64,000 nucleotides of DNA from Dyella jiangningensis (lineage in GTDB: Bacteria; Pseudomonadota; Gammaproteobacteria; Xanthomonadales; Rhodanobacteraceae). This document shows positions 1 to 9,599 of this stretch, one piece after another; position 1 is the first letter of the stretch, and each line of letters begins with the position of its first letter. The notes beneath the pieces are model-generated. The model worked only from the letters and a program-made list of their open reading frames with translations. It was not told the origin of the DNA and ran no database searches. The position numbers and the translations under genes are program-made. Location of the stretch: contig CP007444.1 in assembly GCA_000632805.1 (NCBI GenBank), forward strand, positions 5,196,772-5,260,771. The letters run 5' to 3'.

Positions 1-662
1 ATCTGGATGCCATTGATGCGCAGGAACGGACGGCCCTCGCGCGTGGCCAGTGGGAGGCCATCGGGATAGTCGATGCAGCGGAAGCCGCATTGGTCCTTGG
101 CCACATCCAACGCACGCGCCGTGAAGCAGCGCGCGGAATAGGACAGCGGCAGTCGGCCGAAACCGATGACTTCGACTTCAGGCACGTCACCGCCGTCTTC
201 CAGCAACGCGCTGCGCAGTTCGTCGAGCAGCACGGCCCCTTGCTCGACACCCGGCACCCAGCGCCGCAATCCGTCCTCCATGAGCATGGCGAGCGCGCGG
301 TGGTTGTACACGTTGAGCGTGGGACCCGCGACGAACGGCACGCCGCGCGCGCGGCACAACTGGACGGCGGAGAGATCATTCGCCTCGATCCAGCCCTGGC
401 CCTGCTCGATGAGGCGTTGCAGCGCGCCCAGTTCTGACTCGGCTTCGATCAGCGCAAGCGACGACAGCACGACTTGCTTGCCGCTTTCCGCGAGCTCGTG
501 GGCCAGCATGATCCAGTCCAGCGTGCGCAATTCACGGCGCTTGCTGCATATCGTCTCGCCCAGGTAGATGATGTCGACTGGCCACTTGGCGGCTTCACGA
601 TAGAACGCAAACGTACGTTCGCGTGGCCAGAAGTATTGCAGCGGGCCGAGACTGAGTTTCAT
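1..662 (-). CDS. ubiV: UbiV, O2-independent ubiquinone hydroxylation partner (3' end cut off by window)
   Basis: U32-family protein that, with UbiU, forms the complex for oxygen-independent hydroxylation of the ubiquinone ring. The ATG is at 662-660 and the protein begins MKLSLGPLQYFWPRER, the typical UbiV start. Cys39 in the motif GETICSKRR matches the first Fe-S ligand of the family. About 220 of the usual ~290 residues are inside the window, so the C-terminal cysteines cannot be checked. It begins 13 nt after the ubiU stop, so the two are clearly co-transcribed. It should follow the FNR-type box upstream of ubiU. Identification is firm; the gene is incomplete only because of the window edge. 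Confidence 0.93.
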   Translation of the reverse strand, partial: MKLSLGPLQYFWPRERTFAFYREAAKWPVDIIYLGETICSKRRELRTLDWIMLAHELAESGKQVVLSSLALIEAESELGALQRLIEQGQGWIEANDLSAVQLCRARGVPFVAGPTLNVYNHRALAMLMEDGLRRWVPGVEQGAVLLDELRSALLEDGGDVPEVEVIGFGRLPLSYSARCFTARALDVAKDQCGFRCIDYPDGLPLATREGRPFLRINGIQ

Positions 663-675
663 GGCGTGCATCGCG

Positions 676-1674
676 TCAGTGCCAATGGCGGTGATAGGGG
701 CCGAGCGTGGTCTGATGACCTTCCGCATGCCTGGAAAGCGCGGACTGCCATTCCGCGCGCGTCTGCCAGCGCTCGGGTGCGGCGCGATAGCGATCCAGCG
801 CTTCGCGCCAGGTGCGTGTCACCGAGGCCACGTAGGCGACGCCACGCTGGCGGCCCTCGATCTTCAGTGCGACCACACCAGCGCTTGCCAGGCGCGGCAG
901 CAATTCGAGCGTGTTGAGGCTGGTGGGCTCTTCGAGCGCATGGAAGGTCTCGTTGCCCACGGCATAGCGGCCCTTGCATACGGTGGGGTAGCCCGCGGGC
1001 TCGGAGGGGTCGAAGCGGTCGATCAGCACGCGATTGAGCCGGACGCTGCGTCCGCCATCGTCGTGCTCTTCCCAGCGCACGAAGCTCGCCGGCGAGCAGA
1101 CGCCATGACGATTCGGCGAAGCGCCGGTGACATAGCTGGAGAGTTGGCAACGTCCCTCCACCATGATGCAGAGGCTGCCGAAGGCGAACACTTCCAGCGG
1201 CACGGGTGCCTGCTCGCACAGGCGTTCTACCTGCTGCACCGACAGCACGCGGGGCAGCACGGCGCGGCTGATGCCGAAGCGCTCGTACATGTAGCGAAGC
1301 GCGGGAGCAGTGGTGGCCGAGCCCTGTACCGACAGGTGCCGGGCGAGCTTGGCATGGTGTCGCGCGGCATAGTCGAGTACGGCCATCTCGGCGGCAATGA
1401 TGGCGTCGCATCCTAGCGATGCCGCCTTGTCCACCGCCGCGTACCAGTGCGACACGCGCGCACTGTCCGGATAGGTGTTGAGCGCGAGGTAGACCTTGCG
1501 CTGGCGCGTCTGCGCATAGGCGATGCCTTGCCGCAGTTCCTCGTCGTTGAAGTTGAGGCCGGGAAAGGCCCGTGCGTTGGTCTGGTCGCGCAAGCCGACG
1601 TAGACCGCATCCGCGCCGGCATCCACCGCCGCTTTCAGGGCCGGCAGGTTGCCGGCGGGACAGACCAGTTGCAT
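676..1674 (-). CDS. ubiU: UbiU, O2-independent ubiquinone biosynthesis U32 protein
   Basis: 332-residue U32-family protein. UbiU and UbiV are [4Fe-4S] proteins that allow ubiquinone synthesis without oxygen. I start it at the ATG at 1674 (MQLVCPAGNLPALKAAVDAG), which matches the family N-terminus; a longer frame to 1740 adds 22 unconserved residues and begins inside a palindrome. The cysteine pattern CIMVEGRC, then VC and VCKGR further on, fits the four Fe-S ligands. Length agrees with the E. coli protein (about 331). UbiV follows directly. The third partner, UbiT (SCP2-type), is not seen nearby. Confidence 0.94.
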   Translation of the reverse strand: MQLVCPAGNLPALKAAVDAGADAVYVGLRDQTNARAFPGLNFNDEELRQGIAYAQTRQRKVYLALNTYPDSARVSHWYAAVDKAASLGCDAIIAAEMAVLDYAARHHAKLARHLSVQGSATTAPALRYMYERFGISRAVLPRVLSVQQVERLCEQAPVPLEVFAFGSLCIMVEGRCQLSSYVTGASPNRHGVCSPASFVRWEEHDDGGRSVRLNRVLIDRFDPSEPAGYPTVCKGRYAVGNETFHALEEPTSLNTLELLPRLASAGVVALKIEGRQRGVAYVASVTRTWREALDRYRAAPERWQTRAEWQSALSRHAEGHQTTLGPYHRHWH

Positions 1675-1733
1675 GCAGACCTCGACACCCAGAACGTCGG
1701 GCTGCATCCTGATTGTCGCGGGGTAGGGCGTCG

Positions 1734-1747
1734 CTGACATGCGTCAG
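1734..1747. promoter_or_regulatory. FNR/Anr-type box between ubiU and the dnrO-like gene
   Basis: CTGACATGCGTCAG is an exact inverted repeat (CTGAC-N4-GTCAG) that resembles the FNR/Anr consensus TTGAT-N4-ATCAA. Its centre lies 66 bp upstream of the ubiU start. A weak -10-like CAGGAT (minus strand, 1711-1706) lies 32 bp from the centre, the spacing of a class II FNR promoter. Known FNR control of ubiUV elsewhere supports it; binding here is an inference. Confidence 0.55.
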
Positions 1748-1805
1748 GGGAGATGCCGATACCCGGACCTATGCTCGACTTCACTACGAAACAGGAGTCA
1801 CCCGC

Positions 1806-2294
1806 ATGTTCAAATCGCGAATGGCGCTGTTGCTGTGCAGCGCGCTGGCGCTTGCCGGTCCGGTATGCGCCTCCCCACAGCATGACCACGCGGCGCACGC
1901 CGCCTTCGACGGCAAGCAGGTGCCGGTGCCCTCACCGCGCTGGGTGGCCGACGAGCCGTTGCGCGACGGCATGGGGCGCATCCACCAGTCGCTCAATGAA
2001 CTTCGTCACCACGAGATGGGCCATATGAGCGATGCGATGGCGCAGGATCGCGCCGGCCTGATCCTGGATGCCGGCGCCTACATCTTCGCCCACTGCAAAC
2101 TCCAGCCTCAGCAGGATGCGGTGCTGCACAGCATGCTGGTGCCACTGCTGTCGGCGGCACAGAAGCTCAAGGACCAGCCGCAGGACGTGGCCGAAGTGGC
2201 CGCCATGCGCAAGGCGGTGGCCGCCTATACGCGTTACTTCGATGCCCCGGCCTGGACGGCGGATGCTCCCGCGGAACACGCGCACCACGAGTAG
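1806..2294 (+). CDS. DnrO-like periplasmic histidine-rich protein
   Basis: 162-residue exported protein. Start chosen at the ATG at 1806 because an AGGAG lies 8 nt upstream and the translation then begins with a clean signal peptide (MFKSRMALLLCSALALAG, cleavage near VCA-SP). The mature part has His clusters at both ends (HDHAAHAA near the N-terminus, EHAHHE at the C-terminus), which suggests metal contact. It resembles the small protein called DnrO in Xanthomonadaceae, often beside a TonB-dependent copper receptor, as here (convergent, 41 bp apart). Its exact role is unknown; copper handling is inferred from the neighbours and the His tails. Confidence 0.7.
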   Translation: MFKSRMALLLCSALALAGPVCASPQHDHAAHAAFDGKQVPVPSPRWVADEPLRDGMGRIHQSLNELRHHEMGHMSDAMAQDRAGLILDAGAYIFAHCKLQPQQDAVLHSMLVPLLSAAQKLKDQPQDVAEVAAMRKAVAAYTRYFDAPAWTADAPAEHAHHE

Positions 2295-2301
2295 CAAGGT
2301 C

Positions 2302-2329
2302 ACGGAGGACGGCGTGCGCCGTCCTCCGT
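2302..2329. terminator. Bidirectional hairpin between convergent genes
   Basis: A 13-bp perfect stem (ACGGAGGACGGCG) with a 2-nt loop lies between the dnrO-like gene and the convergent copper receptor. There is no strong T-run, but the position fits a shared terminator. Confidence 0.65.
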
Positions 2330-2335
2330 TGCGAC

Positions 2336-4444
2336 TCAGTACTTCACATCCAGTTTCAGCCAGAACGTGCGACCCGGTTCGTTCACCCGCACCGTGTTGA
2401 CGTAACCCACCAGGCCCGCACTCGCCGCGTTGACGTGCTCGGCGTAGGTCTTGTCGAACAGGTTGTCGATGCCGGCGCTCAAGGTCGTTGCGCGGTCGAT
2501 GCGATAGCCGCCATTGAGCGAGAACACGCCGAAGCCGGCGCTGGGCCCCAGGTCCTGCCCGACGATATTGCCTTCACCCACGGCGACGCGGTTTTGCGCA
2601 GCCGCTACGCGCCAGAGGCCACCGATCGACCACACGCCGGTGTCGTAGGTGAGGCCGAAGCGCGCTTCCAGCGGTGGCATCTGCGGCAAGGGACGATGCT
2701 CCGTGCGGTTCTCGCCCCACGTCCAGGCCAGGGTCGCATCGGCCTTCCATCGATCGGCGAGGCTGTAGACCAGGCCTGCCTCGGCACCCGCGATGCGCGC
2801 ATCGATATTGCTGGCCTTGCTGGCGCTCGTGCCCGAACCGTAATCCATCAGGATGAAATCGTTGGCCACGCCCGCGTAACCGGAGACCCAGGCCTTGAGC
2901 TTGCTGTCGTGGTACTGCAGGCCGATATCGAGCTGGGTGGTCTTTTCCGGCTGGAGTTGCTCGAAGCTGGTGAGTGTCTTGTTGGCGTGGCCGCCGAACA
3001 GCTCCCAGTAATCAGGGAAGCGTTCCACGTGGCCGATGCCCACGTAGAAAGTGGCGGGCGTCGCCGCCAAGTCGCGTTCGTAGCGGATGAATCCCGAGGA
3101 AAGTGTCTGCGATCGGCTGGCGTCGACGGTATGGCCGATGGAGGCCATGCTGCCCATGTTGATCATGCCGCCCATGCCGGGCATCGAGGTGTTGTCGGGA
3201 AGGTCGTAACCGCGCGTCTGCGCACGATCGATGCGTGCGCCGGCGATCCATCGTTCGCGTTCGGCGAAGTTCCAGTTGAGCTCGCCGAACGCACCGAGCA
3301 TGTCCATGCGCGCATCACGCACACGCGGCTGGGTGCGATAGTCCGGAAGCATGCCTCCCGCAGGGCCACCCATGCGGCTGGTGTGTACGCTGGAGGAACC
3401 GTCGATGCCTGCCTGCAGTTTCCAGGCTTCCGTCCAGTCGAACGTGACGACCACGCGACCGCCGACGGTCTTGCGATCCACGTCGCTGGCCATGGCCGTG
3501 GGCATCATGCTCGATGGATCGGGATGGCGCAGCGTGTAGTTGTCCATCACGTGGTCGGTGTAGTTGTAGTAGAGCTGGGCCTCGATATGGCTGAACACGG
3601 CGTCGGGCCGATCGTGCTCGATCTTCAGGCCCACGCTTTCGCGCAGGAACTGTGCGCCGTCCATGCCGCTGAACGCGTAGGCCGCCTGGCCATCGCCCTT
3701 GCCCGCGGAAAGCTCTACGCGCGTATTGTCGTCCGGCGTCCAGCCCACGGCGGCATCGGCATTCCAGCGGTCCCAGGAGGAGTGCACGCGGTTGCCGTCG
3801 CCGTCTTCGTAATCCTGGGCGTGCGTGTGGTTCGCACTGACGTTCATATAGACGTCCGGCGTACCGGCGCGCACATCGATCATCTGATCGTTGCGGCCTG
3901 CCGAGCCGCCGAGCAGGCTGCCCTCAAGCGACGCATCCGTCTTGGTGTAGCGCTTGAAGTCGCGCTCGAACAACACGGTGCCTGCGGAATTGCCCGGCCC
4001 ATACAGAACGGTCTGTGGACCCTTGATCACCGTGACGCGGTCGTACAGTTGCGGCGAGATATAAGCCGTGGGCGGATCCATGCGCGACGGACAGCCGCCA
4101 CCGATCTGCCCACCATCGACCAGCAGGTTAAGGCGCGAGCCGGCCATGCCGCGCAGCATCGGATCACCGTTGCTGCCGCCTTTGCGGATGGTCGAGAAGC
4201 CAGGAATGCTCTTGAGGAAATCCGCACCATCGCTGGCGGGTACGGGCTGGCGTGGCGCCTTGGGGTCGGTCACCACGGTTAGTGGGCTTTCCTGCATGGG
4301 AGCCGTGACCACGATCGCCGGAAAGGTCAGTACCCCATCCGTGGCCAACGAGGGTGATGCCGCGGTATACAAGGCAAGCGTGATCAGGCAGCAAAGCGGA
4401 CGCGCCTTGATGGGCGCGTTCTGCCGAGGAAGATGTTCAAACAT
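2336..4444 (-). CDS. oprC: TonB-dependent copper receptor (OprC/NosA type)
   Basis: 702-residue outer-membrane receptor. A signal region ends near residue 35, followed by a plug domain (about residues 60-190) with IRKGGSNGDPMLRGM and the phrase VIKGPQTVLYGPGNSAG typical of the OprC/NosA copper receptors, then a 22-strand barrel ending in a C-terminal aromatic-rich strand (FWLKLDVKY). Met and His are frequent in the extracellular loops (for example MPGMGGMINMGSMAS around residues 420-435), as expected for copper capture. It lies downstream of a DUF2946 gene and convergent to the dnrO-like gene. Role: TonB-driven copper uptake across the outer membrane. Confidence 0.9.
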   Translation of the reverse strand: MFEHLPRQNAPIKARPLCCLITLALYTAASPSLATDGVLTFPAIVVTAPMQESPLTVVTDPKAPRQPVPASDGADFLKSIPGFSTIRKGGSNGDPMLRGMAGSRLNLLVDGGQIGGGCPSRMDPPTAYISPQLYDRVTVIKGPQTVLYGPGNSAGTVLFERDFKRYTKTDASLEGSLLGGSAGRNDQMIDVRAGTPDVYMNVSANHTHAQDYEDGDGNRVHSSWDRWNADAAVGWTPDDNTRVELSAGKGDGQAAYAFSGMDGAQFLRESVGLKIEHDRPDAVFSHIEAQLYYNYTDHVMDNYTLRHPDPSSMMPTAMASDVDRKTVGGRVVVTFDWTEAWKLQAGIDGSSSVHTSRMGGPAGGMLPDYRTQPRVRDARMDMLGAFGELNWNFAERERWIAGARIDRAQTRGYDLPDNTSMPGMGGMINMGSMASIGHTVDASRSQTLSSGFIRYERDLAATPATFYVGIGHVERFPDYWELFGGHANKTLTSFEQLQPEKTTQLDIGLQYHDSKLKAWVSGYAGVANDFILMDYGSGTSASKASNIDARIAGAEAGLVYSLADRWKADATLAWTWGENRTEHRPLPQMPPLEARFGLTYDTGVWSIGGLWRVAAAQNRVAVGEGNIVGQDLGPSAGFGVFSLNGGYRIDRATTLSAGIDNLFDKTYAEHVNAASAGLVGYVNTVRVNEPGRTFWLKLDVKY

Positions 4445-4514
4445 GGAGGTTTTCCGTTTTCGCAGGCAACAGGACGCCTGGCGGCCATGAGCCGCGAGAG
4501 CGACGCGATGGGTT

Positions 4515-4874
4515 TCAACGCTGCGGAAAAACGGGAGGGCCGCGTGGTGCGGCGGCCAGTACGGAAGGTTCCGCGCTCAGCGATGCACGGTAGGCAACGG
4601 GCAAGCCTGCCGGGGGCGGGTGGCCGGTTGCCGGCAATGAGGTCGCCAGCAGCACCGGGTGGTGGCTGAGCAGGCCGCAGTAGCCGCACTTCTCCATCGA
4701 GGATGGATGCGGTGCGAGAGGAGGCGCATGGTCGCGGGGACCATCGCAGTCCATCGCCATCGCGGGCGTGTCGGCGACGGCGACGGTTTGCGAGATCACC
4801 GGCGCCACGATGGCAAGCCACATGGCCGTGATGGCCAGCCAGGCTATCCAGCGTGGTGTTCGCGGGCGTATCAC
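4515..4874 (-). CDS. DUF2946 family small copper-associated protein
   Basis: 119-residue protein with an N-terminal membrane or signal segment (about residues 10-33) and the family hallmark CGYCGLLSHH in the middle, a likely metal-binding Cys/His cluster. DUF2946 proteins usually sit next to TonB-dependent copper receptors; here the receptor follows 70 bp downstream on the same strand. The C-terminal half is Pro/Ala-rich and not informative. A periplasmic copper role is inferred from the family context. Confidence 0.75.
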   Translation of the reverse strand: MIRPRTPRWIAWLAITAMWLAIVAPVISQTVAVADTPAMAMDCDGPRDHAPPLAPHPSSMEKCGYCGLLSHHPVLLATSLPATGHPPPAGLPVAYRASLSAEPSVLAAAPRGPPVFPQR

Positions 4875-5055
4875 TCAAGTCCCTGTAGGGTGTCGCAACC
4901 TTGCGTAGCGAATGCATCATCCCATGCGCGCGATCACCGCATATGTGGCATGCCGTCGCGGCGTAGGGCGTTCGATGGCGGGTGTCTGATGGATGTCAGT
5001 GAGCGCAGGCGCCGCGTGGCACAGGATGGCGCATCGGCAATGAGGAGCCCACGCA

Positions 5056-5370
5056 ATGATCGACTATATCCAAGCCTGGCAATGCATCGGTTGCGGCAAG
5101 ATCGAGGCGCCCCAGCCCTGCATCGGCGTATGCCGGGACCGCAAGATCCTCATGGTGGGCAAGGACGATTACGAACGCGCACAAGGCGAGATTGATGCGT
5201 TGCGCGCCCAGCTGGCGAAGGCGCACGCAATGCTGCAGCGCTTCGGTTTGGCCAAGCCCCATGAGGGACAGTGGGAGCGTTCGTGGGTGGCCCTTCAGGA
5301 ACAATTGCGCGAGGCACTGGCCGTGCTTGAAGTGCCCGAGGAAGCACCACCCACTGATGAGCGGCGCTAG
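5056..5370 (+). CDS. Conserved hypothetical protein with Cys motif and coiled coil
   Basis: 104 residues, with GAGGAG about 12 nt before the ATG. The N-terminus carries [17 protein letters not shown], four cysteines in the pattern C-x2-C-x8-C-x3-C, which suggests a small zinc or iron site. The middle (about residues 40-95) is a predicted coiled coil rich in Ala, Leu, Arg and Gln. It overlaps the end of the convergent ubiD by 4 bp. I do not recognise a function. Confidence 0.65.
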   Translation: MIDYIQAWQCIGCGKIEAPQPCIGVCRDRKILMVGKDDYERAQGEIDALRAQLAKAHAMLQRFGLAKPHEGQWERSWVALQEQLREALAVLEVPEEAPPTDERR

Positions 5371-6860
5371 ATGACGACGTCCCGTGTCGACGTCGTGGTG
5401 CGCAGCGCCGACCACAGGGCATCGACGCGACGTTCCACGGCATCGTCGGGCACGATCGGTCGGCTCCACGTGCGCGTGCTCTCCGCCGGCCACTTGTTGG
5501 TGGCGTCGAGGCCGAGCTTCGAGCCGATGCCAGCCACGGGGCTGGCGAAGTCGAGATAGTCGATCGGCGTGTTCTCCACCAGCATCGCGTCGCGCGCGGG
5601 ATCGACGCGCGTGGCGATGGCCCACAGCACTTGCGACCAGTCGCGCACGTCGATGTCCTCGTCCGTGACGATCACGAACTTGGTGTAGGTGAACTGTCGA
5701 AGGTACGACCACACGCCCATCATCACGCGCCTGGCGTGACCAGCGTACTGCTTGCGGATACTCACCACCGCAATGCGATACGAACAGGCCTCCGGCGGCA
5801 GGTAGAAATCGACGATCTCGGGAAATACCTTCTGCAGGATCGGTACGAACACGTCGTTCAATGCCATCGCCATCACCGACGGTTCGTCATGCGGCGCGCG
5901 ACCCATGTAGCTGCCGTGGTAGATCGCATCGCGCCGCAGGTGCATGCGCTCGATGGTGAATACCGGGAAGTGATCCTGCGCGTTGTAATAGCCCGTGTGA
6001 TCGCCGAAGGGGCCCTCCAGCGCGGTATCCCGCGGATGGATGAAGCCCTCCAGCAGGATCTCGGCACCGGCCGGTGCATCGAGATCGGTGAGCTTGCTAT
6101 GCCATGTGCGGGTGCGCTGGCCGCGCAGCAGACCGGCAAATTCGTATTCGGAGAGCGTATCGGGCACCGGCGCCACCGCGGCCAGCATGGTCGCCGGGTC
6201 GGCACCGATGGCCACCAGTACCGGGAACGGCCGCTCGGGATGGACTGCCTGCCAATCCGCGAAATCAAGCGCGCCGCCGCGATGCGGCAGCCAACGCATG
6301 ATGACGCGATTGGCGCCAATCACCTGCTGGCGATAGACCGCTACGTTCTGGCGCACCTGGCGCGTTCCGCGCGTAATGACCAGACCGAAAGTGATCAGCT
6401 TGCCTGCGTCGCCAGGCCAGCATTGCTGGATGGGCAGGCGCGAGAGGTCGATATCCGGGCCGCGCAGGGTTTCGTACTGGAAGGCGGCTTCGGTCGTGCG
6501 CCGTGGTGCCACGTGTGCGAGCTGCGCCAGTTCCGGCCAGGTGGCCAACGCCTGGCGCAGGCTGGATGGCCAGCGCGGCTCCTTGATCGAGGCCAGCAGG
6601 CGACCCAGTTCGCGCAGCGAGGCGAGCGGCCGTCCGGCGAGCGACAGCTCGATGCGGCGGCGATGCCCGAACAGATTGCCGAGCAGCGCATGACGCGCGT
6701 CGCATGGCTGCTCCATCAGCAGCGCGGGACCTTGCTCGCGCAGCGCCCGCAGGCTGAGCGCGGTGGATTCCAGGTGGGGATCGACGGGTGCGCTGACGCG
6801 CAGGAGTTGTCGTTCGCGTTCGAGCTGGTCGAGGAAGCTGCGGAGGTCGTGGTGACTCAT
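5367..6860 (-). CDS. ubiD: 4-hydroxy-3-polyprenylbenzoate decarboxylase
   Basis: 497 residues, the usual UbiD length. Prenylated-FMN-dependent decarboxylase of the ubiquinone pathway. Family blocks are present: [60 protein letters not shown] and [11 protein letters not shown] near the C-terminus. Its start codon overlaps the stop of the prephenate-dehydrogenase-like gene by 4 nt (ATGA), so it is the last gene of a four-gene minus-strand operon. Its UbiX flavin prenyltransferase is not in the window. It is a third ubiquinone gene near ubiU and ubiV, though in a separate operon. Confidence 0.95.
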   Translation of the reverse strand: MSHHDLRSFLDQLERERQLLRVSAPVDPHLESTALSLRALREQGPALLMEQPCDARHALLGNLFGHRRRIELSLAGRPLASLRELGRLLASIKEPRWPSSLRQALATWPELAQLAHVAPRRTTEAAFQYETLRGPDIDLSRLPIQQCWPGDAGKLITFGLVITRGTRQVRQNVAVYRQQVIGANRVIMRWLPHRGGALDFADWQAVHPERPFPVLVAIGADPATMLAAVAPVPDTLSEYEFAGLLRGQRTRTWHSKLTDLDAPAGAEILLEGFIHPRDTALEGPFGDHTGYYNAQDHFPVFTIERMHLRRDAIYHGSYMGRAPHDEPSVMAMALNDVFVPILQKVFPEIVDFYLPPEACSYRIAVVSIRKQYAGHARRVMMGVWSYLRQFTYTKFVIVTDEDIDVRDWSQVLWAIATRVDPARDAMLVENTPIDYLDFASPVAGIGSKLGLDATNKWPAESTRTWSRPIVPDDAVERRVDALWSALRTTTSTRDVVI

Positions 6861-7630
6861 GAGGGCGGTTCGGTCATGTCCGGAATCGATAGCGCGGCGC
6901 CTTCCAGCTCCGACAGGCGCCTATGAATGGCGCCGAGATGCGCGATCAGGGCGGCGCGCGCTTCGGCGGCATAAGGGTTTTCGCGCTGGATGGCGGCGAA
7001 CAGATGGCCGGCGTCGCCGCGCACGGCTGCCAGCATGTTGGCGAGGCCGAGGAAGGAGGGTGGCGCCATCGACAGGTCCTCGCCGATGCCCATGTCCACC
7101 AGCGCCTTGGCGATGAAGAACGCCAACGCGTGGGTTTGGGCCATCGCGCGATCGTGGTTGGCGGCATCGCGTTCGATCACTTCGCAGCCGAGTGATTCGA
7201 GCAGCACTCGCGTACGGATGGCGGCGTCGGGATGCAGCGTGCTGGCGCAAAGCACCGTGCGCAAGGGACGTTCGTTGCGCGCCAGGCTGAGTGGCCCGAA
7301 CAGCGGATGCGTGCCGGCGTGGGCAATGTTCACGCCCAGCAACTCGTCCATCAGGCGGCAGGGCTGCTGCTTCACGCTACCTACGTCGATGACCGTCTGC
7401 CCGTCGCGGAGCAGCGGCTTGAGTTCGTACAGCACGCCTTCCATCGCGGGGACGGGCACGGCCAGCACGATCCACTCCGCGCCATGCACGGCTTCCGCCA
7501 TGGATGCACGTTGCCGTGCTGCGGGAACGGTGGCCTGCGGATCGAACACGACCACCGTGTGTCCCGCATCATGCAGAAGATCGGCGAACGCCTGGCCGAA
7601 GCGGCCGTAGCCGAGCAGGGCGATGGTCAT
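6857..7630 (-). CDS. Prephenate dehydrogenase-like protein
   Basis: 257 residues from the ATG at 7630, where the Rossmann motif begins at once ([19 protein letters not shown], GxGxxG type). A longer frame to 7681 lacks conservation. The middle holds GTHPLFGP, a hallmark of the TyrA/prephenate dehydrogenase family, and [18 protein letters not shown]. Expected reaction: NAD(P)-dependent oxidative decarboxylation of prephenate (or arogenate) toward tyrosine. It lies between a tyrosine-decarboxylase-type gene and ubiD, with a 4-nt overlap to the latter, so the operon is about aromatic metabolism. Substrate preference cannot be read from the sequence. Confidence 0.82.
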   Translation of the reverse strand: MTIALLGYGRFGQAFADLLHDAGHTVVVFDPQATVPAARQRASMAEAVHGAEWIVLAVPVPAMEGVLYELKPLLRDGQTVIDVGSVKQQPCRLMDELLGVNIAHAGTHPLFGPLSLARNERPLRTVLCASTLHPDAAIRTRVLLESLGCEVIERDAANHDRAMAQTHALAFFIAKALVDMGIGEDLSMAPPSFLGLANMLAAVRGDAGHLFAAIQRENPYAAEARAALIAHLGAIHRRLSELEGAALSIPDMTEPPS

Positions 7631-7664
7631 GTGGCGGGCCTCGTGCGCTTGGACAAGGCCGCTA

Positions 7665-9596
7665 CTATGCCGCGTCCGCACGCGTCAGCGCGTGTATCTG
7701 GGAACCCAGGAATTCGAAGTAGCGCTCGATGTAGTTGCTGCCGTTCTGCGCATCGAGCAGGTAGGGATTCATCAGGGTGTGGCGCAGGATCATCAGTCGG
7801 TCCGACTCCTGTCCCAGCGCCAGGGTGCTGGCGTCGAGACCAAGCGCGGCGAGAATGCGCGCCGTATCGAACGCACCCAGCCGCTCGGGTTGCAGGCTGG
7901 TCATCGATCCGAAGAACTCTTTCATCTGCAGCGGGCGTGACGGGTCGCAGCGGAGGGTGCCGTACAGTTGCTGCACAAAGGCATTAGCGTGCGCCACGCC
8001 TGTGTTACCCCATGGATTGATGGCGAGGCAGACCAGATTGCTGTCCGGCTCGAACGGCACCATGACATGGGCACGCCCGATCATGTCGGCGGCGAACTTT
8101 TGCGCGGCGGCGTAGAACGCTTCGGCGGCGTGGATGGTCGCGCCCGTGAGGCGCCCGAAATGCGCGTGCTCCAGCGGCATGACCTGGTGCGCGACATACG
8201 CTGCTGCCGCTGAAGCGCCAGGTTTGGAACCTTCCGGGATGAACTGGCCCAGGCTGCGGTAGCGTGTCATGTAATCGGTGGGCGCATGGCCGTTGAACAC
8301 GTAGTCGGCCTGTTCCGTGAGGAGGGCCATGGCGCGATGGTCGCGACACACGAAGGCGCCGGTGCCGTAGGGTAGGTAGCCGAGCTTGTGCGGATCGACG
8401 GTGACCGAATCCGTACCGCCAAGGGCGGCAAAGGCTTCGTGTACGTTGCGGGAAGGGAACTGCACGAAGTCGGCAGCGACTTCGCCGCGGGCGCGTAGCG
8501 AACCATCGGCGTTGCGAAACAGCGTGGCGAGATAGCCACCCCAGGCAGCATCGACATGCACGGCGAAATCGATACCCTGCTTGCGCGACTGTTCCCGGGC
8601 GGCCAGCACGTCGTGGATTGGATCAATGGTGCCGTATTCGGTGCTGCCAAGCACGGCCACGCACATCAACACGGGTTGTCGCGCCTGCGCACATTGATCG
8701 AGTGCGACATGAAGCGCATCGGCGTCCAGACGCATGCCCTTGGTCGGCAGCAACCTGAGCTGGTCGCGCCCCAGACCCAGCAGCTTCAGCCCTTTGCTCC
8801 AGGAGTAATGCGCGGTGATCGGTGCCATCACGAGTGGTGGCTGCAACTGCGGATGCGTCGCGAAGAACGCAGGCAGGCCCCGTTGCTCGACGCGCTCGGC
8901 CTCGACGCGTGCCTGCCATTCCCGCGCCACGTCCGCGCATTGCGATCCGAGCCAGCTTTGCCATGTTTCCAACAACGCGATGGCCTCATCCTGGCGCAGG
9001 TTGAACGCGTGCCAATCGTCATCGGGAAGACTGATATCCGGCACGCGCGCCGCGCGCAGCGCCACGGGAAACGACTTCAACGCGAGCGCGAGCCGGAGCG
9101 CCTGGTAGTTCGCCAGCGTGCCGCCCGACGTGAGATGGCCAAAGGCACATTCAGGACGTGAAGAATCGCTGGGGTACCCGAGCATGCGCGCCAGCTGCAG
9201 GCCGACTTTCACCTCCAGCTCCACCGTGACCGGTGCCGCGTCTTCGCATACGTTGTTGGGGTTGTAGGGCAGGGTGAGCATGTGCGCGGCCAGCCCTGGC
9301 AGCAGCAGGTCGGATGCCATGTGCCCGATATAGCGCGGGCTATGGAAGGGCACCGATTTCTTAAGCGACGCGGAGAGCAGATGCAACTCGCGCCGCATGC
9401 GCGCCTCGAATGCCAGGTAATCAGGATGATGAGCTGCGGCGGTGGCAATGGCCGGCGGGTCTTCGGGGTGGAAATTGCGACGCCAGTAAACGTGGTCGCG
9501 CAGGAACTCCACCATCAGCTTTTCCAGCAGGGTGTCATTCTCGCCGTAAGGCCCGAGAAAGCAGGCGTCCAGCACGTGATCGTGTGAGAAGGTCAT
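7665..9596 (-). CDS. PLP-dependent group II decarboxylase, tyrosine decarboxylase type
   Basis: 643 residues, matching bacterial tyrosine decarboxylases (about 620) rather than the ~480-residue aromatic decarboxylases. Motifs: HLTSGGTLANYQALR (PLP phosphate contact), HVDAAWGGYLATLF (Asp and Ala contacts to the pyridine ring) and SVTVDPHKLGYLPYGTGAFV, where the Lys of DPHK forms the Schiff base. It probably makes tyramine (or phenethylamine) from tyrosine. It is the second gene of the operon, starting 3 nt after the SirB-family stop; the next gene, a prephenate-dehydrogenase-like protein, would make the tyrosine. Substrate is inferred from family and context. Confidence 0.85.
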   Translation of the reverse strand: MTFSHDHVLDACFLGPYGENDTLLEKLMVEFLRDHVYWRRNFHPEDPPAIATAAAHHPDYLAFEARMRRELHLLSASLKKSVPFHSPRYIGHMASDLLLPGLAAHMLTLPYNPNNVCEDAAPVTVELEVKVGLQLARMLGYPSDSSRPECAFGHLTSGGTLANYQALRLALALKSFPVALRAARVPDISLPDDDWHAFNLRQDEAIALLETWQSWLGSQCADVAREWQARVEAERVEQRGLPAFFATHPQLQPPLVMAPITAHYSWSKGLKLLGLGRDQLRLLPTKGMRLDADALHVALDQCAQARQPVLMCVAVLGSTEYGTIDPIHDVLAAREQSRKQGIDFAVHVDAAWGGYLATLFRNADGSLRARGEVAADFVQFPSRNVHEAFAALGGTDSVTVDPHKLGYLPYGTGAFVCRDHRAMALLTEQADYVFNGHAPTDYMTRYRSLGQFIPEGSKPGASAAAAYVAHQVMPLEHAHFGRLTGATIHAAEAFYAAAQKFAADMIGRAHVMVPFEPDSNLVCLAINPWGNTGVAHANAFVQQLYGTLRCDPSRPLQMKEFFGSMTSLQPERLGAFDTARILAALGLDASTLALGQESDRLMILRHTLMNPYLLDAQNGSNYIERYFEFLGSQIHALTRADAA

Positions 9597-9599
9597 GGG

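Noticed and set aside
1674-1740. 22-residue N-terminal extension of UbiU
   Set aside because: The family begins at MQLVCPAGN; the upstream ATG lies inside the FNR-like palindrome and has no ribosome site.
2435-4282. 615-residue open frame on the plus strand opposite the copper receptor
   Set aside because: It is a high-GC shadow of oprC: His/Val/Gly-rich with no domain, and the minus strand has a full receptor.
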